Of a stretch of 64,000 bases of DNA, positions 36,603 to 45,139 are shown piece after piece. Every line of letters starts with the position of its first letter. The stretch's first letter is position 1. Position numbers and translations under genes: made by a program. The notes under the pieces were generated by a model. That model saw nothing but the letters and a program-made list of their open reading frames with translations, had not been told where the DNA came from and did not search any database. Where the stretch lies: positions 32,588 to 96,587 of the forward strand of contig NZ_LJCO01000046.1 in the NCBI RefSeq assembly GCF_001399675.1, in the 5' to 3' direction. The stretch comes from Paenalicyclobacillus ferrooxydans (lineage in GTDB: Bacteria; Bacillota; Bacilli; Alicyclobacillales; Alicyclobacillaceae).

Positions 36603-37352
36603 TTACAAAACGTCCGGCAGAATTTCCCCAGCCTTTCCGTGAAGAACGAGATCGACCGATCCATCAAGGTCGGTAGGTTCGAGATTCACGAGGGCCACTT
36701 TCGCCCGGCCTTGCTTTGCAAACCGCGGCAGGTCAGCGGCTGGGTAAACCGTCAGGGATGATCCCACGATGAGCACCAAGTCTGACTCCATCATGGAAAA
36801 CGCGGCCTGTTGAAAATGGCGAACCTCCTGGCCAAACAAAACGGTATCTGGATGCAAGATATGGTTGCAGTCTGTACCTTTGACATCATAAGCTCGACAG
36901 TATGGGACTTCCTCAGCCAGGATGTAATCGAGTCCGTAAGACCTGTGGCAGACCGGACAACGTGCCTTCCGAACGCTGCCATGCATTTCATATACATGTC
37001 GGCTGCCCGCTTTCTGGTGCAGTCCATCGACGTTTTGCGTGTACACACTGACTTTTTTCCCCTGCTCTTCAAGCCAGGCCAAGGCAAGATGAGCAGCATT
37101 CGGTTGTGCTTGCAACAACCCGTCGCCTAAAAATGCAAACTTGTACTTCACCCAAAAGTCCTCTGGACTGGATTCAAGATATACATCAGACATTGCATCC
37201 ATTAACTGTTCATCCGCCCAAACCCCGTTTGGAGAACGAAAATCCGGAATCCCAGATTCCGTACTCATGCCGGCGCCAGACAATACCGTGATGGTGTGAC
37301 TCTGATTCACCCACTCGCGAAGCGTTGTCACGTCGTCTCTAAAGTCTGCCAC
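36603..37352 (-). CDS. NAD-dependent deacylase (sirtuin, Sir2/CobB family)
   Basis: 249 aa, removes acyl groups from lysines using NAD. VLSGAGMSTESGIPDFRS (Rossmann/NAD motif), YTQNVDGLHQKAGS and catalytic His in EMHGSVRKARC, then LIVGSSLTVYPAADLP. The zinc ribbon has the first CPVC pair but the second pair is CRAYDVKGTDC, nine residues apart instead of two. GTG at 37352 follows AAAGGAGGGAGTACA and is the preferred start; 28 codons upstream cross a tandem repeat. Confidence 0.92.
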   Translation of the reverse strand: MADFRDDVTTLREWVNQSHTITVLSGAGMSTESGIPDFRSPNGVWADEQLMDAMSDVYLESSPEDFWVKYKFAFLGDGLLQAQPNAAHLALAWLEEQGKKVSVYTQNVDGLHQKAGSRHVYEMHGSVRKARCPVCHRSYGLDYILAEEVPYCRAYDVKGTDCNHILHPDTVLFGQEVRHFQQAAFSMMESDLVLIVGSSLTVYPAADLPRFAKQGRAKVALVNLEPTDLDGSVDLVLHGKAGEILPDVL

Positions 37353-37366
37353 TGTACTCCCTCCTT

Positions 37367-37414
37367 TGAACGAACATTGATTGAACCCGGTGAACGAACA
37401 TATATTGAACCCGG
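37367..37414. repeat. 24-bp tandem duplication upstream of sirtuin gene
   Basis: TGAACGAACATTGATTGAACCCGG (37367-37390, 24 bases in two halves TGAACGAACATT and GATTGAACCCGG) is followed directly by a copy differing at two positions (37391-37414). It lies immediately 5' of the sirtuin Shine-Dalgarno, in its leader or promoter. Confidence 0.85.
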
Positions 37415-37436
37415 CATGAATCGTTGCCAAGGACAC

Positions 37437-37892
37437 CTAGTGCGATGAAGGCCGAGTGGTCGCGTGCATTTCCATTTTGACGTATCTATGAATTCTTTGA
37501 AGCATGGCGCTGCGTGTCAGGATTCCGACAAACCGTCCGGCATCGTCCTCCACACAGAGAAACGGAGCATTTACAGCCAATTCCAAGGCTCTGACGAAAC
37601 TCTCGCCCAACTGAATCGTCGTGACGTCTGTGTTCATCGAATCTTTGACCTTTCGATCGGCCAGGTGTTCGAATTCGATCCGCTCGAGTCCCAAAATCGA
37701 ATCCAAAATCAGCGTCTTACTGATAGTCCCTTGCACCATCCCGTTGCGACTTAACACGGGTATTGCTGAGTAGCCGGACTTGACGAGAACCAGCAGAGCA
37801 TGTTCGAGTGAATTATCCGGATCGACACAAGCAACGCGATTGACATCTGTCATCAAATCTGAAATTGAAATGTCTATCAGTTCTTGAACCAT
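37437..37892 (-). CDS. cbpB: Cyclic-di-AMP-binding CBS protein (CbpB/DarB)
   Basis: 151 aa, two CBS domains. The blocks NSLEHALLVLVKSGYSAIPV and ILDSILGLERIEFEHL match DarB/CbpB (YkuL) very closely. In B. subtilis and Listeria this protein binds c-di-AMP and, when free of it, activates the ppGpp synthetase Rel and (in B. subtilis) pyruvate carboxylase. ATG at 37892 with a modest GTGGGGAAACC site. It is transcribed away from the ABC exporter. Together with the ydaO riboswitch it shows that this organism signals with c-di-AMP. Confidence 0.88.
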   Translation of the reverse strand: MVQELIDISISDLMTDVNRVACVDPDNSLEHALLVLVKSGYSAIPVLSRNGMVQGTISKTLILDSILGLERIEFEHLADRKVKDSMNTDVTTIQLGESFVRALELAVNAPFLCVEDDAGRFVGILTRSAMLQRIHRYVKMEMHATTRPSSH

Positions 37893-38019
37893 GAACAGGT
37901 TTCCCCACTTTCAGCAGTCACTCAGTCGTAACCCGTTTTGTGTCAAAGAGAAGTGAAATTCGGTCGAAATATCGTATATGATAGAGCTTAGGCCCAGCAA
38001 ATTGGAAAGGACGAGTTCC

Positions 38020-39777
38020 GTGCGCGTATTTCTAGACCTCATGTGGTACTTCAAAGCACATAAATGGCGATATTTATCTGGCATTTTAGTGTTAATCGCG
38101 ATTTCTGTCATTATGCTGATCCCACCGCAAATCGTGGGGATGCTCGTTGACAGAGTCAGTCATAAGACCCTGACAACCGCCTTGCTCATTCGGTATGGTG
38201 TCGTGATTCTCACCATCGCCGTCATTCTTTATATTCTCCGTTACATCTGGCGCATCCTTTTATTTGGTGCTGCCGTGCGCCTGGCAACGCAATTACGCAA
38301 TCAACTCTATGACCATTTTACACGAATGTCACCAGAGTTTTATCACGAACGTCGAATTGGTGACTTGATGGCACACTCGACGAACGACATTCAGGCAGTC
38401 GAACAGACGGCGATGCAGGGCATTATGACGTTTGTGGACTCTATCGCAACCGGCGTCGCCGTGATTATCACGATGGCCGTCAGCCTAGACTGGAAACTGA
38501 CCATCATCGCGCTCTTGCCTTTGCCTCTCGTTGCCTGGTCGTCGAGCTATTATGGCAGTCTCATGCATCATCGCTTCGGAAAAGCCCAAGCGGCGTTTTC
38601 TGACCTGAACGACAGGGTCCAGGAAAATATCTCCGGGGTTCGTGTCATTAAAGCTTTTGGCCAAGAACAGGTTGAAGAAGTCAATTTCCGTCATCTGTCG
38701 CAGGACGTCGTTGACAAAAACATGGCCGTTGCCAAAATAGATGCTTTGTTCGACCCGACCATCTCACTTGTTACGGGCATCTCCTTCTTTCTGACCATTG
38801 CCGTCGGTGCGGTCTTTGTTGTGCATGGTCATCTCACCCTTGGACAGTTGACTGCCTTTACCATGTATCTAGGCCAGTTGGTGTGGCCAATGTTGGCGTT
38901 TGGCTGGTTGTTTAACATCGTCGAGCGGGGGCACGCATCTTATGACCGGATCCGCGTCCTTCTCGCCACACCGGCCGCCATCACAGACCACAGCGACGCC
39001 GTTGATGCAGTGCCCGAAGGGCAGATCGAATTTCACATGGATGCCTTTCAGTACCCGAGCCAAGCTGCTCCCCTCTTGAAGGATCTCCACCTCTCCGTCG
39101 AGGCCGGACAAACACTCGGGATTGTTGGCCGCACAGGCAGCGGCAAAACGACTTTGTTTAAGCTCCTGTTGCGCGAGTTCGACGCAGCAGAAGGATCCAT
39201 CCGAATCGGCGGACGCCCGATTACAAAGTACAAACTGAACAGTCTTCGCAAAGGCATGTCGTATGTTCCGCAGGACCACTTCCTGTTCTCGGCTTCGATT
39301 GCTGAGAATATCGCTTTTGCGAAACCGACTGCAAGCTTTGAGGAGATTCAAATGGCAGCAAAGATCGCAGCCATTCACGACGACATCGTGCGGTTTCCCG
39401 CAGGCTATGGCACCATCGTAGGTGAGCGCGGCGTGACGCTCTCAGGTGGTCAGAAACAGCGTATCTCGATTGCCAGAGCCATTCTCGTAGATGCTGACAT
39501 CCTGATTCTTGACGATTGCCTGTCAGCGGTTGACGCCAAGACAGAGCAGGCCATTCTTGAATCTCTCAAAGCGAATCGCAGCGCACGGACAACGCTCATT
39601 GCCACACACCGACTCAGTACGATTGAACACGCCGACTACATCATCGTCCTCGACGATGGATGCATCGTCGAACAAGGAACACACGAACAACTGGTTTTAC
39701 AAAACGGCTGGTACAAGGACATGTACCAACGTCAGCAACTCGAATCGCTGGTTGAACAAGGAGGGACAGCAGGGTGA
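38020..39777 (+). CDS. Heterodimeric ABC exporter, degenerate-site half
   Basis: 585 aa, a six-helix transmembrane domain fused to an ATPase, similar to YheI/BmrC-type proteins. NBD motifs: Walker A GRTGSGKTTLFKLL, Q loop YVPQDHFLF, signature LSGGQKQRIS, Walker B ILILDDCLSAVD with Asp in place of the catalytic Glu, and H loop ATHRLST. GTG 38020 follows GGAAAGGACGAGTTCC; an ATG 14 codons earlier lacks a site. It overlaps the partner gene by four bases. Substrate unknown (drugs or lipids by family). Confidence 0.92.
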   Translation: MRVFLDLMWYFKAHKWRYLSGILVLIAISVIMLIPPQIVGMLVDRVSHKTLTTALLIRYGVVILTIAVILYILRYIWRILLFGAAVRLATQLRNQLYDHFTRMSPEFYHERRIGDLMAHSTNDIQAVEQTAMQGIMTFVDSIATGVAVIITMAVSLDWKLTIIALLPLPLVAWSSSYYGSLMHHRFGKAQAAFSDLNDRVQENISGVRVIKAFGQEQVEEVNFRHLSQDVVDKNMAVAKIDALFDPTISLVTGISFFLTIAVGAVFVVHGHLTLGQLTAFTMYLGQLVWPMLAFGWLFNIVERGHASYDRIRVLLATPAAITDHSDAVDAVPEGQIEFHMDAFQYPSQAAPLLKDLHLSVEAGQTLGIVGRTGSGKTTLFKLLLREFDAAEGSIRIGGRPITKYKLNSLRKGMSYVPQDHFLFSASIAENIAFAKPTASFEEIQMAAKIAAIHDDIVRFPAGYGTIVGERGVTLSGGQKQRISIARAILVDADILILDDCLSAVDAKTEQAILESLKANRSARTTLIATHRLSTIEHADYIIVLDDGCIVEQGTHEQLVLQNGWYKDMYQRQQLESLVEQGGTAG

Positions 39778-41564
39778 TCAATCAAGTCGATCAAATGGCC
39801 GAAGTCACACCCACCAAAGGTGTCTTCAGACGCCTGCTCGGATATTTGCGCCCGCACCGGACCCTCCTGTTTGGAGCGTTCATCTTGCTTGCAGTTGCAA
39901 CGACGGCCGATGTACTCGGACCCATCCTCATCCAGCAGTTTATTGACAAATACCTTACACCCCGTCACTTTCCCACTGAACCACTTGTTATCCTCGGCGG
40001 TGTATACCTGTTCTTACAGGTGATGAAGTCCGGCTTCAACTTTTTGCAGCTCGTCGGTTTTCAAAACGCTGCACTGAAGATGATTCAAGCCTTGCGAATC
40101 GAAGTGTTCGGTAAGGTTCAGCGTCTCGGACTCACCTTCTTTGACCGGACACCGACAGGGGTGCTTGTTTCAAGAATCACGAACGATACTGAGGCGATTA
40201 AAGACTTCTACGTCACGGTGCTCTCGACCTATGTGAAAAACGCACTGTTGTTGATTGGCATTTTCGTATCGATGTTCTTTCTCGATTTTCGTCTCGCGCT
40301 GTTTTGTGTGATTCTCGCACCCGTCATCGTCTACATTATGATGATGTATCGCAAAATAAGTGGACGCGTTTTCCATGAAGCTCGCCGGAAACTCAGCCAA
40401 CTGAACGCAAAGTTGAATGAGTCCCTGCAAGGCATGTACCTCATCCAGGCAATGCGGCAACAGGAACGGCTGCGAAGCGAATTTGGCGAGGTAAACGGTG
40501 ACTATCAAAAAGCCAGGCTCCGGAACATTAGAATCAACAGCCTGATGCTTCGTCCGCTCATGGACGTTCTGTACTTGGCAGTGCTTGTCGTCATCATGAG
40601 CTTCTTTGGGATCCGTTCCTTCCACAGCGTGATCGACATTGGCGTCCTCTATGCCTTCGTCAATTACCTCGAGCGCTTCTTTGAGCCTGTTAATGAGATG
40701 ATGCAGCAGTTAAATGTCTTCCAGCAGGCTATGGTCGCAGGTGAGCGCGTATTCCAGCTGCTCGATCAAACGCTGTATGCACCGACCCAAATCGGATCGG
40801 CAAACCCAGAGATTGCACGTGGCAAAGTCACTTTTGATGATGTCACCTTCTCCTACGATGGAGAAACCGACGTGCTCAAAAACATTTCCTTTACCGCCTA
40901 TCCTGGACAAACCGTTGCACTTGTCGGGCACACGGGCAGTGGTAAGAGCTCCATCGTAAACCTGTTGATGCGTTTCTACCCCGTCGTTAAGGGACGTATC
41001 ATGGTCGACGACGTCCCACTCGACGCCTATAGCGACATTGAACTGCGCAACAAGATTGGTCTTGTCCTTCAAGATCCGTTTCTTTTTGTCGGGGACATCG
41101 CACAAAACATCCGACTCGGTAACGAACACGTGACCGACGCAGAGGTCGTCGAAGCCGCTCGCTTTGTTCAAGCCGACTCGTTCATTGAACGACTTGTCGG
41201 CGGGTACCAAGAACCGGTCCGCGAGAGGGGATCGACGTTGTCTGCGGGACAGCGTCAACTCGTCTCCTTCGCCCGAACGATGGCCATCGAGCCAAAGATA
41301 CTGGTGCTCGACGAAGCAACGGCCAGCGTAGATACGGAAACAGAGGAAGCAATTCAGACCGCACTTCTAAAAATGCGGAGAGGACGAACGACCATCGCTA
41401 TCGCCCACCGCCTCTCCACCATCCAAGACGCAGACTTGATTCTTGTCTTGCACCACGGTGAGATTGTGGAACGCGGCACGCATCAGGAGTTGCTCGCCCA
41501 CAGAGGGCTCTATCACAAGATGTATCTGCTCCAGCAAGGCGGGCGTGAAGCGGTGCAATTGTAA
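39774..41564 (+). CDS. Heterodimeric ABC exporter, canonical half
   Basis: 596 aa, YheH/BmrD-like partner. Walker A GHTGSGKSSIVNLL, Q loop LVLQDPFLF, signature LSAGQRQLVS (Gly-to-Ala degenerate), Walker B ILVLDEATASVD with the catalytic Glu, and H loop IAHRLST. It starts at GTG 39774 (GTGA overlap), with AAGGAGG nine bases upstream. The two genes thus form one site with Asp plus LSAGQ (inactive) and one with Glu plus LSGGQ (active), the classical asymmetric exporter. Confidence 0.92.
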   Translation: MINQVDQMAEVTPTKGVFRRLLGYLRPHRTLLFGAFILLAVATTADVLGPILIQQFIDKYLTPRHFPTEPLVILGGVYLFLQVMKSGFNFLQLVGFQNAALKMIQALRIEVFGKVQRLGLTFFDRTPTGVLVSRITNDTEAIKDFYVTVLSTYVKNALLLIGIFVSMFFLDFRLALFCVILAPVIVYIMMMYRKISGRVFHEARRKLSQLNAKLNESLQGMYLIQAMRQQERLRSEFGEVNGDYQKARLRNIRINSLMLRPLMDVLYLAVLVVIMSFFGIRSFHSVIDIGVLYAFVNYLERFFEPVNEMMQQLNVFQQAMVAGERVFQLLDQTLYAPTQIGSANPEIARGKVTFDDVTFSYDGETDVLKNISFTAYPGQTVALVGHTGSGKSSIVNLLMRFYPVVKGRIMVDDVPLDAYSDIELRNKIGLVLQDPFLFVGDIAQNIRLGNEHVTDAEVVEAARFVQADSFIERLVGGYQEPVRERGSTLSAGQRQLVSFARTMAIEPKILVLDEATASVDTETEEAIQTALLKMRRGRTTIAIAHRLSTIQDADLILVLHHGEIVERGTHQELLAHRGLYHKMYLLQQGGREAVQL

Positions 41565-41703
41565 CCCGCACGTCATGCGAACAGTGGCCCATGTACCTTT
41601 CCGAGCGGCAATGGCCAAGATACAATTCCGAGATACAATCGCGAACAAACAGAGGGTCTCATGCCCTCTGTTGTGCTGTTTTTCTCATTTTTGACTTAGG
41701 GAC

Positions 41704-41772
41704 TTGAAAGTCAAACAAGGTCAAAGTATAATCAAGACATCAAAAGGTCAAAGTAAGTCAAAGTCAATTGAC
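41704..41772 (+). promoter_or_regulatory. clpE SigA promoter with two CtsR operators
   Basis: TTGAAA (41704-41709), a 17-bp spacer and TATAAT (41727-41732) form a near-consensus SigA promoter. The spacer holds AGTCAAA-CAA-GGTCAAA (41709-41725), and downstream of the -10 lies GGTCAAA-GTA-AGTCAAA (41746-41762), directly followed by palindrome GTCAATTGAC. Both match the known CtsR heptad tandem (A/GGTCAAA, 3 bp, A/GGTCAAA). The -10 is sandwiched between the two operators. Confidence 0.92.
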
Positions 41773-41957
41773 GATTTTCAAGGATGGCGCGCTAAAGACG
41801 CATTACAGAAAGCTCATTATCAAATCGGACCAAATGATAGGGTATCGACGTTTGATCACAGCGGATCGGATGGTCCATTAGGCAATTCTTGAAACCTACT
41901 TCTACTGAGATATCTAAGAAAACGATGACCTATAAAATCTGCAAGGAGGATACAGAC

Positions 41958-44288
41958 ATGAAGTGTGATCGTTGTGAAGTTCGCCCAGCCAGCATTATTT
42001 TGCGCCTAAACTACAACGGCGATGAGCGTCAACTGAGCCTCTGCCCCACTTGCTATCGTGAGTTCTATGCGGAAGTCCTGCAAGGGGCGGGTGGTCCGTC
42101 TCTGCCTGGCGGCATCCCGTTCGGTGGAACATCTCAGTCTGGCAACCAGGCTGGTGGTATGAACGGCCACAATTCATTTTTCTTCAACGGAGGGCCGTTG
42201 AATCAAGGCTCCTGGAACCAAGGACCTTGGAATGGATCTCCAGCGTCTGGCCAGAACCGGATCAAACAACACGTACAAGATGGGCAACAACCGGGACTGC
42301 TCGAGCAATTGGGCCGTAATCTCACAGATGCAGCACGATCCGGTAAGATTGACCCAGTGATCGGCCGAGATAAAGAGGTTGAACGGATCATTGAAATCCT
42401 CAACCGTCGGAACAAAAACAACCCTGTGCTGATTGGTGAACCGGGTGTCGGAAAGACGGCTGTGGTCGAAGGACTCGCTTTGCGGATTAGCGAAGGCAAG
42501 GTACCTGCAAAACTTCGGAATCAACAGATTTTCGTCCTTGATGTCGCTTCTCTCGTCGCTGACACAGGTATCCGTGGTCAGTTCGAGGAGCGCATGCAGC
42601 AATTGATTGCCGAGTTGCAGGCACGGGACGACGTTATCTTATTTATCGACGAGATGCACCTGTTGGTCGGCGCGGGATCTGCTCAAGGTTCCATGGACGC
42701 GGGCAACATCCTGAAACCTGCACTTGCTCGTGGCGATATTCAAGTTATCGGGGCAACGACACTGAAAGAGTACCGGCAGATTGAGAAGGACGCAGCACTC
42801 GAACGTCGGTTCCAGCCTGTGATGGTGGAGGAGCCGTCCGTCGAGGACACCATCGCCATTCTCGAGGGCCTTGTGTCCAGGTACGAAGACTTCCATCAGG
42901 TCAAATACACCCCGGAAGCCATCCGTGCAGCGGCAGAGCTGTCTCACCGCTACTTACGCGACCGTAGACTGCCAGACAAGGCCATCGACCTGATGGACGA
43001 GGCTGGATCGAAGGCAAACCTGCGACAGAGTGCGGATGACGCAAACACCGAGACCAGGCTGGCGGAGATTGCTGCGGCAAAGGCCGAAGCCGCAAAGGCA
43101 GAAGACTACGAACGCGCCGCAAAGCTCCGTGACGAAGAACAGGCCCTGTTGGCCCTCGTGCAAGACACGAAGAAACAGCGAGAGGGTGCAACTGGCCCAG
43201 ACAGTGCAAATCGGACAGGCAGCTCACAAGGACAAGGCAGTTCAAAAGTACAAGGCAGTTCGAATCAGCCAGGCAGTGGTGATGCAAAGGTCGTGAGCGT
43301 CGAGGACATCCGGCGAATTCTCGAGGACAAAACGGGTATCCCTGTGACGAAGCTTCAAGCAGGAGACCAGCAGAGGTTAAAGGACCTTGAAGGACACCTG
43401 ACGGGACGGGTCATCGGACAAGCGAACGCTGTGCGACAAGTAGCCAAGGCAATTCGCAGAAGCCGCGCAGGTCTGAAGCCGAAGCACAGGCCAATTGGAT
43501 CGTTTTTGTTTGTTGGTCCGACCGGCGTCGGTAAGACGGAACTTGCTCGTGCGCTGACAAATGAGCTATTTGGCACCGACGAAGCCATGATCCGGCTCGA
43601 CATGAGCGAGTATATGGAGCGGCATTCGGTTTCGAAGATCATCGGATCGCCGCCGGGATATGTCGGACATGACGAAGCTGGCCAACTGACCGAGCAGGTT
43701 CGCCGTCATCCGTATAGTCTTATTTTGTTGGACGAGATTGAAAAAGCCCATCCGGACGTACTCAACCTGTTGCTGCAAATCCTTGAAGACGGTCGTCTGA
43801 CGGACAGCCAAGGACGGACAGTTCATTTTGAAGACAGTGTCATTATCATGACGAGTAACGCTGGTGTCTCAGAGAAAAAGCGAGCGTCGCTTGGATTCCG
43901 AGCGGACCAAGATGCTGTCATCGACAGTGACATCATGGGCGAACTGAGCAGCCATTTCAAACCTGAATTTTTAAATCGGCTGGATGCCATCATTCGGTTT
44001 AACGCCCTTGACAACGAAGACTTAGAGCAGATTGTACGCCTGATGCTGAACGAACTGGCAGAGCAACTCAGCGCAAATGGCATTTCGGCTGCATTTGACA
44101 ACGATGTCGTTCAGTGGGTTGCTGTCCACGGTCGCGATGCACGGTTCGGTGCCCGCCCGCTGCGCCGCGTCATCCAGCAAGCGATTGAGGACCCTGTCGC
44201 AGATTTTCTGCTCGATCACGCGAATAGTTCACCGACATCCCTTCGCGTCTTTCTTCGCGACGATGCACCCGTCGTGGAACAGGTCTAA
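41958..44288 (+). CDS. clpE: ATP-dependent Clp protease ATPase subunit ClpE
   Basis: 776 aa, a Hsp100 unfoldase. N-terminal zinc finger C3-x2-C6 ... C29-x2-C32 (CX2C-X22-CX2C), the ClpE hallmark replacing the ClpC N-domain. D1 [32 protein letters not shown]. Middle UVR-like coiled coil ([17 protein letters not shown]). D2: [30 protein letters not shown] and [21 protein letters not shown] at 41958 follows AAGGAGGATACAGAC. It is longer than B. subtilis ClpE (699) because of a Gly/Asn-rich linker at about 45-110 and a Ser/Gly/Gln-rich tandem linker after the coiled coil. The leader is about 220 nt. Confidence 0.95.
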   Translation: MKCDRCEVRPASIILRLNYNGDERQLSLCPTCYREFYAEVLQGAGGPSLPGGIPFGGTSQSGNQAGGMNGHNSFFFNGGPLNQGSWNQGPWNGSPASGQNRIKQHVQDGQQPGLLEQLGRNLTDAARSGKIDPVIGRDKEVERIIEILNRRNKNNPVLIGEPGVGKTAVVEGLALRISEGKVPAKLRNQQIFVLDVASLVADTGIRGQFEERMQQLIAELQARDDVILFIDEMHLLVGAGSAQGSMDAGNILKPALARGDIQVIGATTLKEYRQIEKDAALERRFQPVMVEEPSVEDTIAILEGLVSRYEDFHQVKYTPEAIRAAAELSHRYLRDRRLPDKAIDLMDEAGSKANLRQSADDANTETRLAEIAAAKAEAAKAEDYERAAKLRDEEQALLALVQDTKKQREGATGPDSANRTGSSQGQGSSKVQGSSNQPGSGDAKVVSVEDIRRILEDKTGIPVTKLQAGDQQRLKDLEGHLTGRVIGQANAVRQVAKAIRRSRAGLKPKHRPIGSFLFVGPTGVGKTELARALTNELFGTDEAMIRLDMSEYMERHSVSKIIGSPPGYVGHDEAGQLTEQVRRHPYSLILLDEIEKAHPDVLNLLLQILEDGRLTDSQGRTVHFEDSVIIMTSNAGVSEKKRASLGFRADQDAVIDSDIMGELSSHFKPEFLNRLDAIIRFNALDNEDLEQIVRLMLNELAEQLSANGISAAFDNDVVQWVAVHGRDARFGARPLRRVIQQAIEDPVADFLLDHANSSPTSLRVFLRDDAPVVEQV

Positions 44289-44386
44289 GTGAGAACATTT
44301 ATGTCGAGGATTGGAACACGCTTGCGTGCGGAACACACGTGCGTGGAACGGATTTCAATACGGAACTTAACTCGAGTTTGTCCAAC

Positions 44387-44464
44387 ACAGAGACAGGGCA
44401 GGAAACCACTGCCCTGTCTCTGTCGCACTGTTGACAAAGCCCCCGTTTCGGGGGCTTTGTCAAC
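44387..44464 (+). terminator. Two consecutive terminator hairpins after clpE
   Basis: Hairpin 1: ACAGAGACAGGGCAG / CTGCCCTGTCTCTGT (44387-44423). Hairpin 2: GTTGACAAAGCCCCC / GGGGGCTTTGTCAAC (44430-44464). Both are perfect 15-bp stems followed by GTTTCTC. Confidence 0.85.
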
Positions 44465-44533
44465 GTTTCTCATAGGCTCGCTCGGGCGATTCCGGAGCAA
44501 GCGGGACCAAGCGGGAGCAGCAATCGGGCAGCA

Positions 44534-44956
44534 ATCGGGCACGCTTAGTCGCTCCCACCGACTTAACCGCGCTCTTGGCGATCCGTTAAGTCGCTCCAAG
44601 CGACTTAACTCCTCATTTCTGGCCACTTAAGTCGGTGTCGCCGACTAAGCCGGGGCCACTCGGGCAGCAATCGGGCACGCTTAGTCGCTCCCACCGACTT
44701 AACCCCTCATTTCTGGCCACTTAAGTCGGTGTCGCCGACTAAGCCCGGGCCACTCGGGACCAATCGGGCACGCTTAGTCGCTCCCACCGACTTTGCCGCC
44801 GTCTTGGCGATCCGTTAAGTCGCTCCAAGCGACTTAACTCCTCATTTTTGGCCACTTAAGTCGGTGCCGCCGACTAAGACAGGGCCACTCGGGACCAATT
44901 GGGCACGCTTAGTCGCGCCCACCGACTTTGCCGCCGTCTTGGCGATCCGTTAAGTT
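44534..44956. repeat. Hairpin-rich tandem satellite (4 units)
   Basis: Four copies of a roughly 130-bp unit start GGGCACGCTTAGTCGC at about 44538, 44674, 44767 and 44901. Copies 1 and 3 are full, copy 2 lacks an internal block of about 45 bp, and copy 4 is cut short. Each full unit carries three inverted repeats on a TTAAGTCG core: TTAGTCG / CGACTTAA, TTAAGTCGC / GCGACTTAA and CTTAAGTCGG / CCGACTAAG. No ORF is supported over 44289-45139. A diverged copy of the first clpE terminator hairpin occurs after the array at about 44987-45030. Confidence 0.85.
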
Positions 44957-45139
44957 CTGAAGGTACATGATAGCTAAGCGTTGACCCACAGAGACAATGC
45001 AGGAAAACACTGCTCTATCCCTCGGGGTCTGGCGATCCACATAGGCCCAACCGTGCAGGGCAAGCTAGTTACCATGCACCAAAAGTGTTGCGCCATCAGG
45101 TATGTCCAGAATTCACTCATCCGTAAGGGAGAGAATGGA

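Noticed and set aside
41704..41892. 62-codon ORF starting at a TTG in the clpE leader
   Set aside because: It overlaps the SigA promoter and both CtsR operators; no ribosome binding site; composition follows the operator repeats.
44534..44956. Possible CRISPR array
   Set aside because: Units are contiguous and palindromic at three places each; no constant short repeat with unique spacers and no cas genes.
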